From an uncultured Odoribacter sp. (GTDB lineage: Bacteria > Bacteroidota > Bacteroidia > Bacteroidales > Marinifilaceae): a stretch of 5,936 nt of DNA. A program made the position numbers and the translations under genes. Shown here piece after piece: positions 1 to 5,936 of the stretch; the first letter of the stretch is position 1, and the number at the start of each line of letters is the position of its first letter. The stretch is from positions 1 through 5,936 of the forward strand of contig CAMWQQ010000106.1 in the NCBI GenBank assembly GCA_947176455.1. The letters are read 5' to 3'. Below the pieces are notes generated by a model, which had not been told where the DNA came from, searched no databases, and saw only the letters and a list, made by a program, of their open reading frames with translations.

Positions 1-525
1 CTGTTTGCGGATGGAGAGGCGGAAAGCAGGTTGGCGACCATCCGGCAGGAAGCGAAGGAGGGAAGAATCGTGGCGGTGGGAGAGTGCGGAGTGGACCGCA
101 ATGCTCCGGTTGCCATGGATTGGCAAATGGACTTGTTTCAGCGTCAGGCGGAAATAGCGGCTGAGTACGGTTTGCCTTTGATTGTCCACGGAGTTCGGGC
201 GATTCCGGAAATCATTGGAGTGCATAACCGTTGCCGGGCTTCCGGGAAATGGGTGTTGCACGGTTTTAACAATCGGCAGGAAATCCTGACGGATGTGTTG
301 CAACACGGTTTTTACATTTCGGCAGGTCGCCACGTCCTGAATGCGGAATCGAATATTTATCGCTTGTTGCCTGAAATACCGGATGACCGGTTGTTTTTGG
401 AAACGGATAATTCCGACATGGCAATTGAGGACATTTATCGGGCGGTCGCTGAAAGGAAAGGTGTGTCGGTGGAGGAATTGCAGCGTATGGTGAGAGCGAA
501 TTTTGAGCGGGTGTTTCCGGTGTGA
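1..525 (+). CDS. TatD family metal-dependent hydrolase (compact type), 5'-truncated by window edge
   Basis: This is the C-terminal 174 codons of a TatD-family (amidohydrolase-fold) hydrolase. The family comprises divalent-metal-dependent hydrolases, several shown to be DNases. The frame is open back to base 1, so the true start lies upstream and the TTG at 31 is not a credible start. Numbering from base 1, the visible motifs are GECGVD (Glu28, bridging metal ligand), LPLIVHGVRA (His63), VLHGF (His87) and FLETDNS (Asp136, catalytic/metal Asp). Together these are the expected ligands of the second half of the TIM barrel. The N-terminal HxH pair would lie before the window. The C-terminus has the usual NFERVF ending. 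Spacing between motifs is short and ETDNS replaces the classical ETDAPYL, which fits the compact (roughly 200-220 residue) TatD proteins of Bacteroidales rather than E. coli TatD (about 260). The natural substrate is not known. It lies 25 bases upstream of the tcdA-like gene on the same strand, probably in one operon. Confidence 0.88.
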   Translation: MFADGEAESRLATIRQEAKEGRIVAVGECGVDRNAPVAMDWQMDLFQRQAEIAAEYGLPLIVHGVRAIPEIIGVHNRCRASGKWVLHGFNNRQEILTDVLQHGFYISAGRHVLNAESNIYRLLPEIPDDRLFLETDNSDMAIEDIYRAVAERKGVSVEELQRMVRANFERVFPV

Positions 526-550
526 GACGGATTTAAGAAAAGAATAAGAT

Positions 551-1264
551 ATGGATGAATGGTTGAGCAGAACGGCATTGTTGCTGGGAGAGGAGCGGTT
601 GGAACGGTTGCGCCGGGCGCATGTCCTGGTGGCGGGTTTAGGCGGTGTCGGAGCCTATGCGGCGGAACAGTTGTGTCGCGCAGGCATCGGGGAGATGACC
701 ATCATAGACGGTGATGTCGTAGAAGTGACCAACAAGAACAGGCAGTTGCCCGCATTGGACGGCAATATCGGCAGGGCGAAGACTGAAATTATGGCGGAGC
801 GTTTTCGGGGCATCAATCCGGATATAAAATTGCACGTCATTCAGGATTTCATCCGGGACGACCGTATGGTGGAGGTGCTTCGCATGGCACACTATGATTA
901 TATCGTGGATGCCATAGACACGTTGGCACCCAAGATTTTTTTGATTTACCACAGCCTCCAGTTGGGATTGCCGGTGGTCAGCTCAATGGGGTCCGGTGGT
1001 AAACTGGATCCTTCCAAGATAGAAGTCGCTGATATTTCTAAAAGCTATAATTGCAACTTGGCGCGTATGTTGCGGAAAAGATTGCACAAATTGGGCGTGT
1101 ACAAGGGAGTCAAAGTGGTATTTTCATCCGAGTTTACGGCACCTGAATCAATCGTCTTGGCGGAGAGTCAGAATAAAAAATCCAATGTAGGAACCATATC
1201 TTATATGCCACCCTTGTTCGGGTGTTTTATGGCATCTGTCGTGATACGGGATTTGATTGGTTGA
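551..1264 (+). CDS. tcdA: tRNA threonylcarbamoyladenosine dehydratase, ThiF/E1-like (TcdA/CsdL family)
   Basis: This gene encodes a complete 237-residue ThiF/MoeB/E1-fold protein. Family members of this type catalyse ATP-dependent cyclisation of t6A to ct6A at position 37 of tRNAs reading ANN codons, acting in the cytoplasm. Visible motifs are the Rossmann nucleotide-binding loop GLGGVG (29-34), IIDGDVV (50-56), the ATP-contacting TNKNRQ (59-64) and DAID (119-122). The stretch YDYIVDAIDTLAPK followed by SSMGSGGKLDP closely follows E. coli TcdA (VIDAIDSVRPK, then a GAGGQIDP-like segment). That separates it from ThiF and MoeB, which carry CxxC zinc pairs not seen here. It is shorter than E. coli TcdA (268). 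The ATG at 551 gives the expected N-terminus just before the RTALLLGEERLERL segment. A weak purine-rich stretch (aagaaaag, 537-544) precedes it. It follows the tatD-like gene closely and is closed by the hairpin at 1267-1295. A generic E1-like adenylating enzyme is the alternative, but less likely. Confidence 0.9.
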   Translation: MDEWLSRTALLLGEERLERLRRAHVLVAGLGGVGAYAAEQLCRAGIGEMTIIDGDVVEVTNKNRQLPALDGNIGRAKTEIMAERFRGINPDIKLHVIQDFIRDDRMVEVLRMAHYDYIVDAIDTLAPKIFLIYHSLQLGLPVVSSMGSGGKLDPSKIEVADISKSYNCNLARMLRKRLHKLGVYKGVKVVFSSEFTAPESIVLAESQNKKSNVGTISYMPPLFGCFMASVVIRDLIG

Positions 1265-1266
1265 GC

Positions 1267-1295
1267 AAACGGAGGATGTCGTCCATCCTCCGTTT
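1267..1295. terminator. Bidirectional intrinsic terminator between convergent genes
   Basis: A perfect 12-bp inverted repeat (AAACGGAGGATG, 5-base loop TCGTC, CATCCTCCGTTT) begins two bases after the tcdA stop codon and ends five bases before the stop codon of the minus-strand PUR gene. On the plus strand it is followed by the T-rich run TTTCTATTTT. On the minus strand the stem itself ends in GTTT, with a weaker T tract. Position and symmetry suggest one hairpin serving both convergent transcripts, stronger for tcdA. Confidence 0.85.
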
Positions 1296-1300
1296 CTATT

Positions 1301-1636
1301 TTAGATTTGGTCGAAGTCTACGTCAAATTCGCTTTTACTGCTTTCTTCCGGTGAAGATATCTTACCGCCCAAGGCGTTCTTGATGTATTCCACCACTTCG
1401 TCCAGTCCTTCCGCGAATTTTTCAAAATCTTCCTTGTACAGGAAAATCTTGTGCTTTTCAAAATTCTGGGTCCCGTCTGTGTCCAGTTTCTTCTTACTTT
1501 CTGTAATCGTCAGATAATAATCATTGTTTCGGGTAGCCTTTACGTCGAAGAAGTAGGTCCTTTTCCCTGCTCTCACTGGTTTGGAATAAATCTCCTCCCG
1601 ATCTTCCATACCTTCTTTTCTTTCGTATCCTTCCAT
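1301..1636 (-). CDS. PUR-domain (DUF3276) nucleic-acid-binding protein
   Basis: This is a small protein of 111 residues with a single PUR-type repeat, of the DUF3276/PUR-alpha-like family common in Bacteroidota. PUR repeats form a four-stranded sheet plus a helix and bind single-stranded DNA or RNA; the cellular role in this phylum is not established. The core is visible as EEIYSKPVRAGKRTYFFDVK (14-33, basic strand pair with aromatic residues), NDYYLTITESKK (38-49), KHKIFLYKEDF (61-71) and the helix FAEGLDEVVEYIKNAL (74-89). A short tail rich in Ser and acidic residues ends in DFDQI. The ATG at 1636 is chosen because it has AAGG upstream and lies about 55 bases downstream of a TAnnTTTG element. 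Extending to 1693 would start inside that element and add residues unlike the family. A second in-frame ATG at 1609, preceded by AGAAGG, is a possible alternative start (102 residues). It converges on tcdA and diverges from ruvA. Confidence 0.85.
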   Translation of the reverse strand: MEGYERKEGMEDREEIYSKPVRAGKRTYFFDVKATRNNDYYLTITESKKKLDTDGTQNFEKHKIFLYKEDFEKFAEGLDEVVEYIKNALGGKISSPEESSKSEFDVDFDQI

Positions 1637-1690
1637 ATCTGCCTTGTTTTGAAAATGGTTAATTAAAAAGCAACAGTAAAAACTGCGTTC

Positions 1691-1698
1691 CAAATATA
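1691..1698 (-). promoter_or_regulatory. Candidate Bacteroidota -7 promoter box for the PUR-domain gene
   Basis: On the minus strand the sequence reads TATATTTG, a full match to the Bacteroidota -7 consensus TAnnTTTG. It would place the transcript start near 1684, leaving a leader of roughly 50 bases before the ATG at 1636. No clean -33 TTTG is seen at the usual spacing, so this rests on the -7 box alone. A second match, TAAATTTG, lies at 1788-1781 on the same strand and could be an alternative upstream promoter. Confidence 0.5.
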
Positions 1699-1823
1699 GG
1701 AAAAAAAGTTAATGGAGATAACATTTTTTTATATTTTTTATTTTTCCCGTTTTTGTGCGATAGTCTTGATTGTTAAATTACAAATTTAATGAAATTCTGT
1801 ATCAGAGGTTTGGAAGAAAAAGT

Positions 1824-1831
1824 TATCTTTG
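1824..1831 (+). promoter_or_regulatory. Candidate Bacteroidota -7 promoter box for ruvA (and probably sprA)
   Basis: TATCTTTG matches TAnnTTTG in full. It would start transcription near 1838, about 50 bases before the ruvA ATG at 1888. A TTTG is present upstream (1809-1812), but only 11 bases away, closer than the usual 19-21, so a proper -33 element is not seen. If it is real, the in-frame ATG at 1789 lies upstream of the transcript start and cannot be the ruvA start. Confidence 0.45.
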
Positions 1832-1887
1832 TAGGCAAAATCATTTCATTTGAAATCATTGTTCAGGAAATAGGTCGTTTAAGTGCT

Positions 1888-2469
1888 ATGTTTGAATACA
1901 TTAAGGGAATATTGATAGAGGCGGCTCCGACTTATGCCGTTGTGGAATGCGGAGGAATCGGTTATTACGTTAACATTTCGGTGAATACGTATTCTCAGAT
2001 TGCGTCTGCCAAGGAGGTGATGTTGTATCTGCATCAGATTGTGCGGGAGGATGCCCATTTGCTTTACGGTTTCTTTTCCAAGGAGGAGCGGACTGTTTTC
2101 CGGCAATTGATTTCGGTATCCGGAATCGGGGCGAATACCGCCAGCGTGATGCTCAGTTCGATGACCGTCAATGAAATCACCGGGGCGATTATGACCGAGA
2201 ACGTGAATGCCATAAAGAGCGTGAAGGGTATCGGTTTGAAGACGGCACAGCGGGTGATTATCGAATTGAAAGACAAGGTGAATGCCGCCGATTATGTGGA
2301 GGGAATGCCTGCCGGAACGTCGTCGACCATTCGGGAAGAGGCGTTGGCCGCCTTGGTGATGCTGGGATTTGTCAAGGCGCAGGCGGCGAAAGTGTTGGAC
2401 AAGATTGTGGCAGGCGGTGGAATTACCAGTGTCGAGGAGTTGATCAAGAAAGCCTTGAAGCAATTGTAG
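1888..2469 (+). CDS. ruvA: Holliday junction branch migration complex subunit RuvA
   Basis: This gene encodes a complete 193-residue RuvA (E. coli 203). RuvA tetramers bind the four-way Holliday junction and load the RuvB helicase for branch migration in recombinational repair. Domain I (OB fold, about 1-62) contains MFEYIKG, VECGGIGYYVNIS and REDAHLLYGF (53-62); Glu54/Asp55 correspond to the acidic pin residues Glu55/Asp56 of E. coli RuvA. Domain II has the two helix-hairpin-helix motifs, GIGANTA (79-85) and GIGLKTAQR (114-122), which contact the junction backbone. Domain III (about 147-193) is the flexible-linked RuvB-binding three-helix bundle, with EEALAALVMLGF and a C-terminal VEELIKKALKQL. 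The frame is open to an ATG at 1789, but those 33 extra residues have no counterpart in RuvA and span the candidate promoter, so the ATG at 1888 is preferred; it lacks a strong Shine-Dalgarno sequence. sprA begins 60 bases downstream with no terminator between. Confidence 0.97.
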   Translation: MFEYIKGILIEAAPTYAVVECGGIGYYVNISVNTYSQIASAKEVMLYLHQIVREDAHLLYGFFSKEERTVFRQLISVSGIGANTASVMLSSMTVNEITGAIMTENVNAIKSVKGIGLKTAQRVIIELKDKVNAADYVEGMPAGTSSTIREEALAALVMLGFVKAQAAKVLDKIVAGGGITSVEELIKKALKQL

Positions 2470-2518
2470 GCGTGTCGATGATTTTTTCCGGGTGTCGTAT
2501 CCCGAAATTAATGAATGT

Positions 2519-2522
2519 AAGG
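2519..2522 (+). promoter_or_regulatory. Probable ribosome binding site of sprA
   Basis: AAGG, within TAAGGTG, lies seven bases before the ATG at 2530 in the 60-base gap after ruvA. It supports that start over the in-frame GTG at 2524, which would leave almost no spacing. The rest of the gap (2470-2518) shows no terminator and no TAnnTTTG box. Confidence 0.45.
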
Positions 2523-2529
2523 TGTGTGT

Positions 2530-5500
2530 ATGCGTAGTTGGTTGTTATTATTTCTTATAATAACTCATGGGGTTAGCCTATTTGCAGGGACTTCTGTGAA
2601 GGGTGCGGGTTTTTCCGGTGAAAGGACCGGGCATACTTCTGACACCCTTTTGTTTCCTATTCGAGAAAACGGGGACAATGAAATCCGTAGAAACATTCCT
2701 ACGTCCGCCTTGTTTTTGAAATTGCCTAAAAACATCCGGGATTCCATTGTTTACGACCCGGTCAGCAAGCAGTATGCGGTGATGACCTTGATTGGGGACA
2801 AGTATTATTACAAGCGTCCCTATTCCCAATCCCTGAAAGAGTTGCTGGATTCCCGGATGAAAATGTCTGTTTACGAGTATAACCGGCAGCAGGAACGCTT
2901 TGGAGACAAATACAACTTCAAGAATCTGGTGTCTGAAATCCAGTTCCTGGATAAAATATTGAGTCCGATTTTTGGCAAGGACCGAATCAAAATCGGTGTA
3001 CAGGGGTCGGTGGATTTGACGTTGGGGGTCAAGACCAACAAGGTGGACAATCCTACGTTGCCTATCGATATGCGGAAGACCACGACGCTGGATTTCGACG
3101 AAAAAATTCAGTTCAATATCAACGGCAACATCGGGGATTTGGTGAATCTGGACTGGAGCTACAATACGGATGCGACTTACGACTTTGAGAATATCCTGAA
3201 ACTTAACTACGAAGGGAAGGAAGATGAAATCGTCAAAAAGGTGGAAGCCGGTAACGTTTCCCTGCCTCTGCCGGGGACGTTGATATCCGGTGCCCAGAAC
3301 CTTTGGGGATTCCGCACGGATTTGCAGTTTGGCAAGTTGTCCGTATCCGCTATCTTTTCCCAGCAGAAGGGCGAGTCGAAAGTCATCCAGTTGGAAAAGG
3401 GGGCGGAGAAGCAGGAGTTTGAGATTTCCGCATTGAATTACGAAACCAATCGTCATTTTTTCCTGTCCAAATATTTCCGGGATACCTATGAGGATGCGTT
3501 GAGAAATCTGCCGGCAGTCAACAGCAGCATTTCAATCCGGAAGATCGAGGTTTGGGTGACCAACAAGAGTTCCCGTTTCGACCAGGCGCGCAACATCGTC
3601 GCTTTCGTTGATTTGGGGGAAAGCCAGAGAAATATTTCCAACCATTCGGAATTTCTGGGTACCGGCACTTATCCTTCCAATGAGACCAACAACCTGTATG
3701 CCCAAATGACCGAAGGGCCTTATCAGGGCATTCGGGACATCAACCAGGTGTCAAAGGTGTTGGGAGGGTTCCTGTCCGGACGGGATTACGAGAAATTGGA
3801 AAATGCCCGTTTGCTTGACCCTTCGGAATACATTTTGAATGAGAAGCTGGGGTATATTTCGTTGAATACGGCATTGAATGCCGATGAGGTGCTGGCGGTG
3901 GCTTACGAATATACGGTTCGGGGGGAGGTGCATACCGTCGGTGAGTTGACCTCCAATGCTTTGGCGGCTCCTTCCGCTTTGGTCGTGAAGCTGTTGAAAG
4001 GAACCACCCAAAGTCCTGCCATGCCGACCTGGGATTTGATGATGAAGAATGTCTACAATATCGGAGCTTACAGTCTGAGCAACGACGGTTTTGTCATGGA
4101 TGTCCTTTATCAGAACGACAAGGCGGGTACCAGAGTGAACTATCTGCCGGACGGACAAATGGGAGGGGAAATTCTGTTGTCCGTGATGAATCTGGACAAA
4201 CTGAATTCGCAATTGGATGCCAGTCCGGACGGACGTTTCGATTACATTGACGGCGTTACGGTATCTTCGTCCCGGGGAAGAATCATTTTTCCGGTACTGG
4301 AGCCTTTCGGTTCCTGGCTGAAAAACCTGGGCGTGTCGGATCGGTATGTTTTCCAGGAATTGTATGACAAGTCGCAAACCGAGGCGGAGCAGGTTGCGGA
4401 GAAAAACAAATATTACCTGAAAGGAAGTTACAAGTCTTCCTCTTCGTCTGAAATCTCCTTGGGAGGCGCGGATATCCAGCAAGGTTCCGTGAAAGTGCTC
4501 GCCGGAGGTGTTGAACTGGTTGAAAATGTGGACTACAGCGTGGATTATTCGCGAGGTGTCTTGCAGATTATCAATCAGGCATTGCTTGAAGCCGGTACGC
4601 CGATTACCATCAAGAGCGAAGACCGCTCGTTGTATGGTATGCAGACCAAGACGCTGGTGGGTACTCATCTGGATTATAAGTTCAATGAGAAGTTCAACAT
4701 CGGTGCCACCATTATGCACATGAACGAAAAGCCCTTGACCCACAAGGTCAATCTGGGCGAGGAACCGATATCCAATACGATTTGGGGTTTGAATGCCACT
4801 TACGATACGGAGTCGGATTTTCTGACCACGCTGTTGAATAAGTTGCCTTTTATCCATTCAAAGACCAAGTCGCATTTGACATTTGATACGGAATTTGCGA
4901 AATTCCAGCCGGGAATGGCGAAGGGAAGTGGAGGAAATGCTTATCTGGATGATTTTGAGAGCAGCAAGATGTCTTTGGATATGAAAGGGGTACCGCCTTG
5001 GAGGTTGGCTTCGGTGCCACAGGACGGCATACTTGCGGACGGTTTGCTGGACAGTCTGCCCAATGGTTTTCATCGAGCCCGCCTGGCTTGGTATGTGGTC
5101 GATCCGATTTTCTACCGGATGTCGACGACTACGCCTTCCCACATCCGGGCGGACAAGGAACAGCGTTCCAATCATTTCGTGCGGGAGATACGACAGACTG
5201 AGATTTTCCCCAACAAGGACCTTGCCATTGGCGACGTGAATGTGATACCGGCACTGACGGTGGCTTATTATCCGAAGGAACGGGGACCTTATAATTTCAA
5301 TGCAAGTCTGGATGCCGTGAATGCCGACGGAACGCTAAAATCGCCTAAGGAGAACTGGGGCGGTATGATGCGGAGCATCAGCACGAGTGATTTCGAGGCG
5401 GCCAACGTGCAGTACATTGAAATGTGGCTGATGGATCCTTTCGTGTATAATCCCCTGCATACCGGTGGAGATGTTTATTTTGATTTGGGAAATGTGTCCG

Positions 5501-5936
5501 AGGATATTCTGAGGGATGGGCGCAAGGCGTTTGAGAACGGTTTGCCCACCGGATTGGAGCAAAACAATGTGGAATGGAGTGCTTGGGGAAAGGTTCCTGC
5601 CGTGCAGTCTGTTACGGATGGATTTGACAATAACAACCAGTCCCGGAGATACCAGGATGTAGGTCTGGACGGATTGAGTGATGAGGAGGAGCGGGTGTTT
5701 TATGCCACTTATCTGGAGAATCTGCGAATCTTGCACGGTGAAAATTCAAAAGCGTACCGGGATGCGTGGGAAGACCCTGCCGGAGACAACTATCATTTTT
5801 TCAGAGGCTCTGATTTTGATGCGCAGGAAACACCGGTATTGGAACGCTATAAACGGTATAACGGCACCGAAGGAAATTCGCCGACGGCAGATATGTCTCC
5901 GGAGTCTTATCCTACGGCGGCGACCAATTTGCCGGA
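2530..5936 (+). CDS. sprA: Type IX secretion system translocon SprA/Sov, 3'-truncated by window edge
   Basis: These are the first 1135 codons of a giant outer-membrane protein; family members are about 2300-2500 residues, so roughly half is seen. SprA (Sov in Porphyromonas) is the T9SS translocon, a single-chain 36-stranded beta-barrel that passes folded cargo across the outer membrane and works with PorV and a plug protein. The N-terminus (Arg2, hydrophobic 4-11, likely cleavage after Ala19) is a Sec signal peptide without a lipobox Cys. Family signatures run in order: NYEGKEDEIVKKVEAGNVS (226-244), SGAQNLWG (253-260), AIFSQQKG (274-281), DYEKLENARLLDPSEY (419-434), LGYISLN (440-446), DEVLAVAYEYT (452-462), KGSYKSSSSSEISLGG (632-647), AYLDDFESS (804-812), WYVVDPIFY (854-862), YYPKERGPYN (913-922), ENWGGMMR (941-948), YIEMWLMDPF (962-971), GDVYFDLGNVSED (980-992), QDVGLDGL (1042-1049) and FFRGSDFD (1090-1097). 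Both SprA N-terminal-type segments appear present. No frameshift or in-frame stop is seen. It is probably co-transcribed with ruvA. Confidence 0.96.
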   Translation, partial: MRSWLLLFLIITHGVSLFAGTSVKGAGFSGERTGHTSDTLLFPIRENGDNEIRRNIPTSALFLKLPKNIRDSIVYDPVSKQYAVMTLIGDKYYYKRPYSQSLKELLDSRMKMSVYEYNRQQERFGDKYNFKNLVSEIQFLDKILSPIFGKDRIKIGVQGSVDLTLGVKTNKVDNPTLPIDMRKTTTLDFDEKIQFNINGNIGDLVNLDWSYNTDATYDFENILKLNYEGKEDEIVKKVEAGNVSLPLPGTLISGAQNLWGFRTDLQFGKLSVSAIFSQQKGESKVIQLEKGAEKQEFEISALNYETNRHFFLSKYFRDTYEDALRNLPAVNSSISIRKIEVWVTNKSSRFDQARNIVAFVDLGESQRNISNHSEFLGTGTYPSNETNNLYAQMTEGPYQGIRDINQVSKVLGGFLSGRDYEKLENARLLDPSEYILNEKLGYISLNTALNADEVLAVAYEYTVRGEVHTVGELTSNALAAPSALVVKLLKGTTQSPAMPTWDLMMKNVYNIGAYSLSNDGFVMDVLYQNDKAGTRVNYLPDGQMGGEILLSVMNLDKLNSQLDASPDGRFDYIDGVTVSSSRGRIIFPVLEPFGSWLKNLGVSDRYVFQELYDKSQTEAEQVAEKNKYYLKGSYKSSSSSEISLGGADIQQGSVKVLAGGVELVENVDYSVDYSRGVLQIINQALLEAGTPITIKSEDRSLYGMQTKTLVGTHLDYKFNEKFNIGATIMHMNEKPLTHKVNLGEEPISNTIWGLNATYDTESDFLTTLLNKLPFIHSKTKSHLTFDTEFAKFQPGMAKGSGGNAYLDDFESSKMSLDMKGVPPWRLASVPQDGILADGLLDSLPNGFHRARLAWYVVDPIFYRMSTTTPSHIRADKEQRSNHFVREIRQTEIFPNKDLAIGDVNVIPALTVAYYPKERGPYNFNASLDAVNADGTLKSPKENWGGMMRSISTSDFEAANVQYIEMWLMDPFVYNPLHTGGDVYFDLGNVSEDILRDGRKAFENGLPTGLEQNNVEWSAWGKVPAVQSVTDGFDNNNQSRRYQDVGLDGLSDEEERVFYATYLENLRILHGENSKAYRDAWEDPAGDNYHFFRGSDFDAQETPVLERYKRYNGTEGNSPTADMSPESYPTAATNLP

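Noticed and set aside
638..952. Minus-strand open frames opposite tcdA (638-952 and 655-840).
   Set aside because: They lie wholly inside the well-supported tcdA frame, with no recognisable product or start signals.
1451..1666. Plus-strand open frame of 71 codons opposite the PUR-domain gene.
   Set aside because: It lies antisense to a recognised conserved gene and its hydrophobic translation shows no family signature.
1789..1887. 33-residue N-terminal extension of RuvA from the ATG at 1789.
   Set aside because: RuvA proteins begin at the M-[IF]-EYIKG segment; the extension spans a likely promoter and has no family counterpart.
1879..2463. Minus-strand open frame of 194 codons opposite ruvA.
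   Set aside because: The plus-strand RuvA is unmistakable; the antisense translation is low-complexity His/Arg/Gln-rich, as expected of a shadow.
2486..2506. Possible hairpin in the ruvA-sprA gap (TTCCGGG and CCCGAA arms).
   Set aside because: It has only six pairs with a bulge, and the T run lies before rather than after the stem. It does not look like a terminator.
2578..5736. Long minus-strand open frames opposite sprA (2578-3456, 3751-4857, 4858-5175, 5335-5736).
   Set aside because: The first two, and the edges of the others, are in register with sprA codons. Antisense stops in that register need TTA, CTA or TCA in sprA, which are very rare there, and the breaks fall at such codons (CTA 2578, TCA 3751, TCA 4858, CTA 5335). 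The translations resemble no known family. They are codon-bias shadows.
1..5936. Mobile element, phage, CRISPR or defence-system content.
   Set aside because: No transposase, integrase, direct-repeat array or defence gene is seen; all genes fit ordinary chromosomal Bacteroidota families.

Overview
The window looks like chromosomal DNA from a Bacteroidota bacterium, most likely Bacteroidales. Three things support this: a SprA/Sov-type giant outer-membrane protein, which is known only from this phylum; a small PUR-domain (DUF3276) protein typical of it; and intergenic matches to the phylum's TAnnTTTG -7 promoter element. No sequence here fixes the genus. There is no sign of a mobile element, CRISPR array, rRNA or tRNA.

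Layout. (1) Positions 1-1264, plus strand: the 3' part of a compact TatD-family metal hydrolase gene, then 25 bases later a complete tcdA-like gene for a ThiF/E1-fold tRNA threonylcarbamoyladenosine dehydratase. The two are probably co-transcribed. (2) A perfect 12-bp hairpin at 1267-1295 sits between convergent genes and probably terminates both. (3) Positions 1301-1636, minus strand: a 111-residue PUR-domain nucleic-acid-binding protein. (4) An AT-rich divergent intergenic region, 1637-1887, with candidate promoters facing both ways. (5) Positions 1888-2469, plus strand: ruvA, the Holliday-junction recognition subunit. (6) From 2530 to the window end, plus strand: the first 1135 codons of sprA (sov), the translocon of the type IX secretion system (T9SS). 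The frame is open without interruption and is cut by the window edge at about half the family's usual length.

How the genes relate. tatD and tcdA look like housekeeping genes (metal-dependent hydrolase; tRNA position-37 modification). ruvA and the PUR-domain gene both concern nucleic acids but are divergent. ruvA and sprA are 60 bases apart, with no terminator or obvious promoter between them, so they are probably co-transcribed although their functions look unrelated; this ruvA-sprA linkage is also known from other Bacteroidota. The most notable content is SprA: its presence predicts that the organism has a T9SS, which exports proteins across the outer membrane and in some members supports gliding. 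I see no clearly undescribed system. The long minus-strand open frames opposite sprA are explained by codon choice.
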